From Trichodesmium erythraeum GBRTRLIN201 (GTDB lineage: Bacteria; Cyanobacteriota; Cyanobacteriia; Cyanobacteriales; Microcoleaceae), in contig JAGGDU010000089.1 in NCBI GenBank assembly GCA_018457135.1, forward strand, positions 1 through 37,204: a stretch of 37,204 bases of DNA, given 5' to 3'. Both the position numbers and the translations under genes were made by a program. Shown here one piece after another: positions 8,159 through 16,514 of the stretch. How positions within the stretch are numbered: the first letter of the stretch is position 1; every line of letters begins with the position of its first letter. The notes under the pieces were generated by a model. It ran no database searches. It was not told the DNA's origin and saw only the letters and a list, made by a program, of their open reading frames with translations.

Positions 8159-9034
8159 ATGAATGAATTTAATCAATGGGTCACACCATTAAAACGTATG
8201 GTATCGGAAAAAAATCCTAAAGGTGGAACGATAGAATATGAAGATTTTCCTACTACAATAGATGTCACTGGTCCTCTACTGTATACATTAATTCAGCAAC
8301 AGTGGCAACAAGTTCAAATAGGTCATGTTGTTGAAGGTGGCGTACTAGAATTAGAATTTACTGAACCTCCAAAACTTTGCTTAATTTATGATGGTTATTT
8401 GACCGTAGCAACTCCCACTTGGCACATTCATTTATGCTTAGAAAAAAATTTAGGAGGACCTCACTGTACGACACCAATAGAATTAAGAGAAAAGCGTCTT
8501 TTAAGTCGGGCAGCACTTTATCGTCGCCTAAACCCTGAAGGAGTGGCAAAAAGTTGGGGTATTCAGTTTTGGAATGGGGCGGCAGAAAAGTTAATGACGA
8601 TATTTTTGCCGAATCCATTTTTAGGGGAAGATGAGGATTATTTGCCTGAGAAAAAAGCGGAGTTTTCCAAACTTGCACTTTATCAGGAGTTACGAGAAAT
8701 TTATGTTTTAGGAACTCGTCCAATTCCTTTTAATAGTAATCCTTTAAAACGACCTTATTTGTCTGTTTGTCGGTCGAGTCGTTGTTATCCTTCTCGGAAG
8801 TGGCAGCCAATTTTTGAGGCTTTACAAACAGCGGTAAAAACATCAGAATTAGATATAGATGTGATTACTTCTGGCTGTCTGGAAGTTTGCAAAATGGGTC
8901 CGGTGGTCTTTTATTCGGCAGACCGAACTTGGTACACTCGTGTCACTTCTGATGTTGCTAAACGTATTGTTAATGAGCATTTATTAGGGGGGGTGAAGTT
9001 GTCTAAAAATTTATATCCTAAAACTAATGGTTGA
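8159..9034 (+). CDS. protein with C-terminal thioredoxin-like [2Fe-2S] ferredoxin domain
   Basis: The 291-residue protein has two parts. Residues 1-190 form a domain I do not recognise; it contains a His/Cys-rich stretch (His89, His91, Cys93, His102, Cys103) that could bind a metal. Residues 198-280 fit a thioredoxin-like ferredoxin, with Cys204 and Cys209 (SVCRSSRC) and Cys240 and Cys244 (SGCLEVCKMGP) as probable ligands of a [2Fe-2S] cluster. No signal peptide is seen, so it should be cytosolic. The next gene starts 22 bases after the stop on the same strand, so both are probably cotranscribed. Copies of the surface-protein tail before it and of its own start behind the first surface-protein gene tie it to the B12-riboswitch unit. 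A redox or metallochaperone role in cobalt/B12 handling is inference only. Confidence 0.8.
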   Translation: MNEFNQWVTPLKRMVSEKNPKGGTIEYEDFPTTIDVTGPLLYTLIQQQWQQVQIGHVVEGGVLELEFTEPPKLCLIYDGYLTVATPTWHIHLCLEKNLGGPHCTTPIELREKRLLSRAALYRRLNPEGVAKSWGIQFWNGAAEKLMTIFLPNPFLGEDEDYLPEKKAEFSKLALYQELREIYVLGTRPIPFNSNPLKRPYLSVCRSSRCYPSRKWQPIFEALQTAVKTSELDIDVITSGCLEVCKMGPVVFYSADRTWYTRVTSDVAKRIVNEHLLGGVKLSKNLYPKTNG

Positions 9035-9056
9035 AAAATATTAGGAATCAAAATTT

Positions 9057-9665
9057 ATGAATGATAAAATTACAGTTGATTCGTCGGAAAATTATAATCT
9101 TTGGAGTAATGCTGAAAAAGCAATCTCTTATTCTCGTTTGTGGGAATTTTTGTTAATTACTATTGGCAGTGCTAGTAGTATTATTTATCCTCACGTTCCC
9201 TTAGTAGGTTTTGCTGCTATTAGTGGGGTAACACTTAATAGAAAACAGGCAATAATTTCCTCAATGATAATTTGGTTATTTAATCAATTATATGGTTTTA
9301 CTCTCCGTCAATATCCCCAGAATTTAGAATCTTTTACTTGGGGATTAGTGATGGGTTTGGGAACATTATTAGTAACAATTATAGCTATTCTTAAGCCTAA
9401 ATTTATTGAGGATAAAATCTGGAGGTATTATTTATGGTTGAGTGCTAGTTTAGTCATAGGATATGTCTTGTTTGAAGGGATAATATTGTTGAGTGCTACC
9501 TTAATTGTAGGAAGCATTCATGTTTTAACGGTAGGGATTTTAGGAAGGATTTTTATTAAGAATATAGTCTGGGCGATCGCTCTAACTTTTCTCCATAGTC
9601 TGTTGATTTGGAATGGGATTAAATTCTTTAAAAGAGGGAAACGGAGTTCTATCGCTCCTACTTAA
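9057..9665 (+). CDS. small polytopic membrane protein linked to the Fe-S gene
   Basis: A protein of 202 residues with about six hydrophobic segments (roughly residues 29-45, 47-62, 64-85, 94-113, 122-143 and 145-190, the last probably two helices) and a basic C-terminus (KFFKRGKRSS), so it sits in a membrane, probably the cytoplasmic one. Size and topology recall substrate-binding (S) components of ECF transporters, but I see no diagnostic motif and do not assign it. It starts 22 bases after the Fe-S gene and has no promoter of its own that I can see. Given the operon's apparent former link to a cobalamin riboswitch, transport of cobalt, a corrinoid or a precursor is a reasonable but untested idea. 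A HIP1 octamer lies inside the gene. Confidence 0.75.
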   Translation: MNDKITVDSSENYNLWSNAEKAISYSRLWEFLLITIGSASSIIYPHVPLVGFAAISGVTLNRKQAIISSMIIWLFNQLYGFTLRQYPQNLESFTWGLVMGLGTLLVTIIAILKPKFIEDKIWRYYLWLSASLVIGYVLFEGIILLSATLIVGSIHVLTVGILGRIFIKNIVWAIALTFLHSLLIWNGIKFFKRGKRSSIAPT

Positions 9666-9795
9666 GAAAACTAGACAAACAGCCTCTTAAATAAATAGAC
9701 TTATCGCAAAATCAAACCTTAAAGTGAAAAGGGAAAATTCTGGCTTTCACTAATAGAAATTCCAGAGTATAACCGCAGTCAACATGAAGCGATAG

Positions 9796-10640
9796 CTAAC
9801 CATCTTTGATGTGATTTCGATACAATTCTCTCGCTGCATTATATCTTTTTACACCAGATATTGTATGTTCACATTTGACCCGAGCGCTACTTTTTTTTCT
9901 ATTAAGAGGTTTTTCTTCCTCAGTTAATTCCTTTCCTAATCGTTTTTTCCTGGGAATTTTGATATTGACAAATTCTTTCTGTAATCCCTGGAAACCCAAA
10001 TCTACATTACTTTTTACCTCCTGAGGACACAAAATCTACCAACTTTTCTTCATCCAACTGCCGTTTGTCATGTACCTTACCCTTTCTTGATGACGATGGG
10101 ACGAAGGCTCTTTTCTTTGAATCTTTTATGATCAGATGTTTACGAGTATGGTACTTTTTTTTGCCTGAGTAATGATGTTTCTGTTTTTGGTAGTCTTTTG
10201 GAGGCTGGATAGGCCGTTCTGTAACGTCAATCATCATTTCTGTGGTAGATGGAAACCTGGTAATAAATTCTTCAATGCTTTGTAACTTACGTTCTGGTAA
10301 GGCCATTTTTTCCTGAAAGCACTCTAAGGGTAATGGCTGTAGTCTTAACATCCAATAGTGTGCTCTGCTGCGGTGTAAATAAAACAACACTCCTGCTACA
10401 TCAAAGGTAAGGTAGCACTTAAAATTGAACTTGATGAAAACATGACTTGTCTTAGGCCTGTAGCCATCATACTTTTCTCCTTCCTCCTATATTTCGGAGT
10501 CTAGGTTTTTGGCTATTAGCGATCGCTTCCAACTCAAGTTGGATACAAAAGGCTTGTAATAATTCATCGAATGCCTTACGTTTCAGTCCAGTCAATGCTC
10601 TTAAGAGGCAGTCTTCTTTTATAACTCAATTAATATCTAA
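9796..10640 (-). pseudogene. decayed IS5-type (DDE_Tnp_4) transposase
   Basis: Read on the minus strand from about 10640. A helix-turn-helix start (GLKRKAFDELL ... KPRLRNIGG near 10490-10610) breaks at a stop near 10470. A second frame (10007-10390) contains the first catalytic Asp in MMIDVTERPIQPPKD and the typical YSGKKKYHTRKH. A third frame (9796-10032) contains the second Asp (SNVDLGFQG) and the final Glu (VKCEHTISGVKR). All three DDE residues remain, but at least two frameshifts separate them. It is inserted beside a truncated ribokinase gene, whose loss it may have caused. Confidence 0.8.
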
Positions 10641-10714
10641 CATTGTCCCATCTCAAATAACCTATTGACTTTATAGGGTAAAGTATAAAGCGATAATAAT
10701 ATCCACTAGCACCC

Positions 10715-10985
10715 TATGAGTATTCTCATCAACTACCACACCTGTTGTATCAACATTAGCAGTCGACAAACTGACTAGAAGTTGTTGCCCAAAGCTATCA
10801 TTTCCGACTCGCCCCACTATTTTTGTGGGAATGCCAAGGCCAGCAGCAGCAACAGCTTGGTTTGCTCCTTTACCACCACCTGCGGTAAAAAAGTTGTTGC
10901 CATTAATAGTTTATCCTGGAGTCGGTAAACGGGGAGTGGTTGTAATTAAGTCAATGTTGACACTACCAAAAATAATTATGCTCAT
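10715..10985 (-). pseudogene. rbsK: 5' fragment of a ribokinase (PfkB family) gene
   Basis: From ATG at 10985 the minus strand reads MSIIIFGSVNIDLITTTPRL, then an in-frame stop after PTPG. The same frame continues with NFFTAGGGKGANQAVAAAGL, the conserved sugar-binding region of ribokinases, and VGRVGNDSFGQQLL. Similarity ends near 10715 after about 90 residues. The ATP-binding C-terminal two thirds are missing, and an IS5-type remnant lies just beyond. The gene would have phosphorylated ribose in the cytosol; this copy cannot. Confidence 0.85.
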
Positions 10986-12596
10986 AAGTTATTAGTGCTT
11001 TGAAAAAAATTACTTACTGCTGGTAGTATATTGTAATAGTGGTCTATCGTAATTATCAAGAGTTACCCAAAAACACCATATATAGTGCATAAAAATTTTG
11101 CCTATTTTTACATTCTGTGAGTGTGGAAACCCAGCCAACGCCACGGGGAGTGAGGACTGAAATATTTATTCAAAAATCTTTAGTTATTATAATTAAACAA
11201 GTTTGATTCTAATTAAAAAATATTTCAATTCTAACACCAGATAATCCACTGATAATTTATGTGTAACCTTGTCAATAGTTTTTCCTATTTTCACTGCTAA
11301 CTTTTTCAGAAAATTCCATACTAATGCCCTAGAAGTTATAAGGTTTATTTGAATTTGTATGACATGAAATTGACAATAATTTAAACCTGTTAATTGTTTG
11401 ATGATAGTATGAAATCCTCAATTTTTTATCTGGGGTAATAGACTCAAATTGTACGGCTGTAAGTAATAATTAATTGAGGTAATATTTTGACAATATATTC
11501 TGCTGAAGCTGGCGTAAAAAAAGAAAAAAAACACTTTTTAATGCTGTAAAAATTATTTACTAATTGATTATTTTTCCTGATATTTTTTTCAGTTCTATAT
11601 CCTAGGTTAGCTGTTGAAAAATTTTGTACATTTTGAAATATTTTATATGATCAACTGGTAGGATTACTATTTAAGGAATAACTATCAATTTTTGCTAAAT
11701 AATCTATTAATGTAATTAATATTTGTATCGCATACAAACTATATATTAATACAGTTTTAAATAACATTAATTATGATTTAAAGCTATTTTGCATAATTTA
11801 TTAAACACTTTTATATTTTGTTTTTTGTAAGTATCTGGGCAACAAAACCTATAATCTATAATTGTTAATTGATTAATTAAAATATATACAATCAACTATT
11901 TCTATATCAAGATATTCCTAGTTTATAGAAGGCAAATAAATTTATATTTATGGCAATATATTGTTGTCGCTCTAGTGCTTATTTTAAAAAAGCTACACCA
12001 TCAAATTTTAATCCATACTTTTTTAAATTTACTATATCATAAAAAGTCATATATTCTGCTGTGTTTGTGACATGTTTCTTGGAAATTTTACTATAAATAT
12101 CCTGAATTTAAAGACTCATATATTCAATAAAATTTGATTGTATTATAGCTAATATTTTCGATTTTAGTTGAGCCAATATTGTGATTTAAGACCCGTAAAA
12201 TTTTAGTCAATATTTACGATTTATAAGATGATTAAATCAATATTTTTGCTCCTAAATATAATTAAGTCATTTTTTTATAATTATTAAAGATTTTCAGCAA
12301 ATTAATTTGACAAGCTGTCATATATATTTTTAGATATTTTATTTTCTTATTTTTACTATAGCAATCCTAAATAATATTCGATAAAATATGATATGTAGTC
12401 AAATCAGCTACCCTAAAAAAAGTACGATTTTTTATGATAATTTATCTTCAAAATAATTTAGTATTAGTATCTATAATATACTTTAAAAGTAATATCTATC
12501 AAAAAAATGACTGATTATAGTATTGACAATTTCACATTTTGACAGTAAGTTTGACATAGTTCACCTTCATAAGTTCTGAGTGTATTATATCAGGGG
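10986..12596. other. long AT-rich region without genes
   Basis: About 1.6 kb with stops in all frames at short intervals and strong A/T bias. I see no coding fragment that I can name, no tRNA and no clear repeat array. A short GC-richer patch at 11130-11162 stands out but matches nothing I know. Confidence 0.5.
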
Positions 12597-12625
12597 TTGA
12601 CTCTTACTTTTGATTTTTCTGTAAT
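12597..12625 (+). promoter_or_regulatory. candidate promoter of the porin gene
   Basis: TTGACT (12597-12602) and TGTAAT (12620-12625) are separated by 17 bases; each matches the sigma-70 consensus at five of six positions. This would give a leader of about 350 bases, which holds a hairpin AAAATGCTT/AAGCATTTT (12794-12834). Confidence 0.4.
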
Positions 12626-12982
12626 ACTCTAAAGATGGATTATAAAGATTGATTCCGAGGCAATTAGTTCTTTAAACTTGACATTAAAACTTGACATTAT
12701 CAAATTAAAAAGTTAACAATAAAAAGTCACCTGTTGCTAAGCGGATAACAGTCATCAATATACAGAATAGAATTGTTTGGTGTGGGAAAAATTAAAATGC
12801 TTAAAAGCTTACTATATAAAGTTTGAAGCATTTTAGACCTAAAAAAACGCTTAAGCTTCAACAGATAAAGGTTTTAGGTATTTTTTTTCCTTAATTTTCA
12901 ACAACTCTAATATATGACTTTTACCCTTCCATTAATTAGGGGTAAATATTGCTAAGTCTTAAGAAATACAATAGAAAAATTA

Positions 12983-14635
12983 ATGAAGATTACCTTTAAC
13001 AAATTCGTCAAATATGCCCCCAGTGTTCTCAGTATCACATTATTTATAGCAAATCCTGCAGAGGCTAACCGACCAATACAAATTTCTCAAGCATTTCGTT
13101 CACTACCGATAGATGATCCCTCATTAGAAATTCCCAGTGTATCTGAGCTAGCAGTAGAAGAGGCAATAGATCAGGTAACATCTGTCTCTCAATTATCAGA
13201 TGTACAGCCTACAGACTGGGCATTCCAAGCATTACAATCATTAGTAGAACGTTATGGTTGTATAGCAGGTTATCCCAATGGAACCTACAAAGGCAACCGG
13301 GCCATGACTCGCTTTGAATTTGCTGCAGGATTAAATGCTTGCCTAGACAGAATCACAGAATTAACTGCAGCAGCAACCAGTAACCTAGTGACTAGAGAAG
13401 ACTTAGCTATATTGCAACGTTTACAAGAAGAATTTGCAACCGAACTAGCAGTATTGCGCGGTCGTATAGATTCTTTAGAAGCACGCACAGCAGAACTAGA
13501 AAATAACCAATTTTCCACAACAACCAAACTCAATGGTGAAATTCTGTTTTGGTTAAGTGATACCCTCGGAGAAAGAGCAAATGCCCGTGGAGAGTCTTCT
13601 GGCAATAACAAAACTCAGACTTTCTTTTCTTATCGCACCTGGTTACACTTTGAGAGTAGCTTTACTGGAGAAGATTTGCTATTCACCCGTCTACAAGCTA
13701 ATAATACTTACGATTTGAGTGAGCCAGATCTTACCAATACTTTAATGACTCGTACTGCCATTGATGAAGCTGATAGTAATGATAATTTTGGTATTGACCT
13801 GATGTTCTATCAATTTCCCATTGGCGATCGCGCCCAAGCCATCATCGGCCCTATTGGAGTTGACCTAGATGACGTTTCCACAGTTCTGTCACCCTTTGCA
13901 GAAGAAGGGGATGGTACCATTTCTAGATTTGGACGACGCAACCCTACCAGTTTCCGCGGTCCGGCTAATGCAGCTCTTGGTTTTAGCTACGCATTTAATG
14001 ATATGTTTATGGTCAATGTTGCTTACTTAACAGACGATCCAGCAAATCCTGCTGAAGGTGCGGGTGCATTCAATGGGGCTTACAGTGCATTAGGTCAACT
14101 TATAATTGAACCTAATGATACCTTGGCATTTACCTTGGGTTATGTTCGTAAATATTGGGGTAAGGATGGGGTGGATATTACTAATGGGACTGGTAGTTTC
14201 AAAGCTCAAGACCCCTTTGATGGTCTTTCCACAACTGCTGATAATGTTGGGTTACAAGCTCATTGGAGAGTCAATGAAAAGTTTGAGATAGGAGGTTGGT
14301 TTGGTTCCACCTGGGCGCGGCCGGAAACTAGCAATGGTGATGAAGACGATATTACTATTATTAATGGAATGTTATATTTTGCTTTCCCAGATTTGTTGAT
14401 AGAAGGAAATTTGGGTGGTTTGATGGTTGGTGTACCTCCTATTGTTACTGATGGTGGTGATGATGATTCATTGAAAGATGATGATACATCTATACATATA
14501 GAGGCAATTTATCGTTTTCAAATTAATGATAATATTTCTTTGACTCCTGGTTTATTTGTGATTACAAATCCTAATCATGATGATGTTAATGATACTATTT
14601 GGATAAGTACATTCCGAACTCAGTTTGTATTTTAA
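12983..14635 (+). CDS. outer-membrane porin with SLH domain (cyanobacterial OprB/SomA type)
   Basis: The 550-residue protein starts with a signal peptide (MKITFNKFVKYAPSVLSITL..., probable cleavage after PAEA). One S-layer-homology domain (about residues 62-115: DVQPTDWAFQALQSLVERYG ... MTRFEFAAGLNACLDRI) anchors it to peptidoglycan-linked polysaccharide. A coiled-coil linker (about 135-172, ending in LEARTAELENN) follows, then a beta-barrel of the OprB type up to a C-terminal phenylalanine (TQFVF), the usual barrel-assembly signal. Such porins are the most abundant outer-membrane proteins of cyanobacteria and let small solutes or inorganic ions, including iron, pass; the substrate here is unknown. 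It is apparently monocistronic, with a long AT-rich leader. Confidence 0.92.
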   Translation: MKITFNKFVKYAPSVLSITLFIANPAEANRPIQISQAFRSLPIDDPSLEIPSVSELAVEEAIDQVTSVSQLSDVQPTDWAFQALQSLVERYGCIAGYPNGTYKGNRAMTRFEFAAGLNACLDRITELTAAATSNLVTREDLAILQRLQEEFATELAVLRGRIDSLEARTAELENNQFSTTTKLNGEILFWLSDTLGERANARGESSGNNKTQTFFSYRTWLHFESSFTGEDLLFTRLQANNTYDLSEPDLTNTLMTRTAIDEADSNDNFGIDLMFYQFPIGDRAQAIIGPIGVDLDDVSTVLSPFAEEGDGTISRFGRRNPTSFRGPANAALGFSYAFNDMFMVNVAYLTDDPANPAEGAGAFNGAYSALGQLIIEPNDTLAFTLGYVRKYWGKDGVDITNGTGSFKAQDPFDGLSTTADNVGLQAHWRVNEKFEIGGWFGSTWARPETSNGDEDDITIINGMLYFAFPDLLIEGNLGGLMVGVPPIVTDGGDDDSLKDDDTSIHIEAIYRFQINDNISLTPGLFVITNPNHDDVNDTIWISTFRTQFVF

Positions 14636-15112
14636 CTAAAATCAGCGATCGCTAATATAAATTAGTGGAATTAACGATATTTTTTTTATGAGTGGCCATC
14701 TCAAAAAAAGAATTACTTAAAATTTCAAATCAAACAGAAGATGATAGCCTACTATTAGATGAGCGATCGCTATTATGGTTAGTACTATTTAATATCAAAT
14801 CCGTTGGCTTCGGAGTAATATAATTCTTATCTTCAGTAAGGAGAAAAGCTTACTCATCCCTAGAAATTCAACTTATTACTCCTGCTACCGGATTTGATAT
14901 CAGTCCTGATTATCTTTACCAAAATTGCCCTGAAATTGGTAACCCAGAATTGAGGAATATACTAATAATCTCCAATCTTTTTTGTAGTCTAATTAGGGGT
15001 TAGTAAATTACATAAATTTCTTCTTTTTATTCATGCAAAATAAATTATTTTTAGAAAATGTTATAGTTAAATATATTAGTAAAAATCGTCCAATTTAGCA
15101 CTCTATCAAATT
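14636..15112. other. intergenic region with foldback element
   Basis: No gene. It contains two HIP1 octamers (near 14646 and 14763) and the foldback described separately. Confidence 0.5.
14792..14900. repeat. MITE-like foldback element
   Basis: Perfect 12-base terminal inverted repeats ATATCAAATCCG (14792-14803) and CGGATTTGATAT (14889-14900) enclose a second pair, GGAGTAATA/TATTACTCC (14812-14820 and 14874-14882), and an inner hairpin AGTAAG/CTTACT (14835-14854). The complete unit of 109 bases can fold back on itself and encodes no protein, as expected of a non-autonomous miniature element. Confidence 0.7.
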
Positions 15113-16333
15113 ATGGAAGACATTAACGATCAAATTATCAATATGATGGCAGATTTTTTCGGCATTTTTGGTCAAAAAGAAGCCTTTACTCTACTAATAG
15201 CAATTGATAGAGAAACAAATTACAACGACTTCTTAAAAGCTGAAGCTGGTTTTAATAGCTATAAACTAGCTATTCTAGATAAAGGCATTCAAAATTCTCC
15301 CTATCAAAATCAGGTGGAAAATTATCCAGAACATCTAAAAATGCTGTCTAGTTTAGCAACCCCACGGGCAAAAGCTTTTCCCCATGTTGGTGAACTTCCA
15401 GAAATTGATGAACAAGCACTTAGTTTTATTCATCCTGATATTAAAGAAGCTTGTATTTGCCTAGGTGGTAATGCTGGCGGACTCTTTAAATCTCGTTGGT
15501 TAGGTAGAAATTCTCTGGATAAATGTCAGTATTGGAGTTCTACTAAAGTCATTGCAATTTTAAATATAATTTGTTCTCTTAGTTCTCTTAATAATGATAT
15601 TAATACCTGTCAAATTCGAGGCGATGGAAAAAATATAGACTTTAATGAAGCTGTAGAAGATGTGATTACTTATGCAGAAAAGGTAGGTAGTTCTAACGCT
15701 TTATCTGCAATGTTTAAATGCTTCCAAACTTATGTTGGTTTAGAATCATGGTTGAAGGAAATTACAGGTAATAATCATACAGAATTTCAAGGTTTATATG
15801 GTGAAGAACCCTTTATTATATCTCCTGAAATTGTACAAGATAATCAAGTTTTATTGAGTGCTGTATCAGAAATTAAAAAGCCAGAAGACCAGACAGGAGA
15901 AAATGTTGTTACTGCTTATGACCTAACCAGAATTATGTCAATGGTAGGGTGGTATTATCATTTGCCAGAACCAGCAAAACTACCAGGAATGTCTTGGAAA
16001 AATTTGCAACCTTTGATTAGGAATACTGGCAAAGATTCTGCTCGTTATGTAGATGTAGCTCTAGAAAAATTGGGAATTCAAAATAGTATTAAATATCCTG
16101 TTATTTTATCTAAATTGGGTTTTGGATATACCAAGAGTCGTAAGCGTACAGAACTTACTTATACTTGTTTTACTCAGTTTGAATATCAGGAAAAAGTTAA
16201 GTCCATAGCTATGACTTTGCGGGGTGCAAAAGCTTTAGGAGACTGTGACAGAGAAGCAGTAGAAATAGATGCTCGGATGGCAGCAGAAGTAACAGAAATT
16301 ATCAGACTTTTAGTAACAGATGAACTGGTTTAA
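15113..16333 (+). CDS. penicillin-binding-fold serine hydrolase-like protein, probably cytosolic
   Basis: Three motifs of the beta-lactamase/DD-peptidase fold appear in the right order in 406 residues: SxxK (Ser142-Lys145 in YWSSTK), SxN (Ser193-Asn195 in GSSNAL) and a KxG triad (Lys334-Gly336 in SKLGFGY). A segment resembling the helix after the SxN motif in class A enzymes (TAYDLTRIMSM, 267-277) supports this. The family would cleave or transfer peptides or esters through an acyl-serine intermediate. There is no signal peptide, although most relatives act on peptidoglycan outside the cytoplasm, so its substrate is open. Assignment rests on motifs I picked by eye. A coincidental match in an unknown cyanobacterial protein is possible. 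It converges with ppc. Confidence 0.6.
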   Translation: MEDINDQIINMMADFFGIFGQKEAFTLLIAIDRETNYNDFLKAEAGFNSYKLAILDKGIQNSPYQNQVENYPEHLKMLSSLATPRAKAFPHVGELPEIDEQALSFIHPDIKEACICLGGNAGGLFKSRWLGRNSLDKCQYWSSTKVIAILNIICSLSSLNNDINTCQIRGDGKNIDFNEAVEDVITYAEKVGSSNALSAMFKCFQTYVGLESWLKEITGNNHTEFQGLYGEEPFIISPEIVQDNQVLLSAVSEIKKPEDQTGENVVTAYDLTRIMSMVGWYYHLPEPAKLPGMSWKNLQPLIRNTGKDSARYVDVALEKLGIQNSIKYPVILSKLGFGYTKSRKRTELTYTCFTQFEYQEKVKSIAMTLRGAKALGDCDREAVEIDARMAAEVTEIIRLLVTDELV

Positions 16334-16336
16334 CGA

Positions 16337-16386
16337 ACTCCAAACTCAGAAGGCGCGAACTTAAAGTTCAGAACTCCAAACTCAAA
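16337..16386. repeat. short direct repeat
   Basis: GAACTCCAAACTCA occurs twice, at about 16337 and 16370, separated by a small palindrome around GAACTTAAAGTTC. It is probably an ordinary intergenic repeat. Confidence 0.45.
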
Positions 16387-16439
16387 AGTTAAATTCATAG
16401 CAGTGACTAAATCAGAATTTACCCACTTAAACAAGAAAT

Positions 16440-16478
16440 TGGGTTTATTTCCCCAGCCGATAAACCCAGTTTCTTTAA
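16440..16478. terminator. bidirectional terminator between convergent genes
   Basis: A nine-base-pair stem TGGGTTTAT/ATAAACCCA (16440-16448 and 16460-16468) with an 11-base loop lies between the converging ends of the serine-hydrolase-like gene and ppc. T-rich sequence follows on the + side; the minus side is also A/T-rich. Confidence 0.55.
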
Positions 16479-16514
16479 CATTATTCCTTATATAGAGAAG
16501 AGAGTATTCCCATA

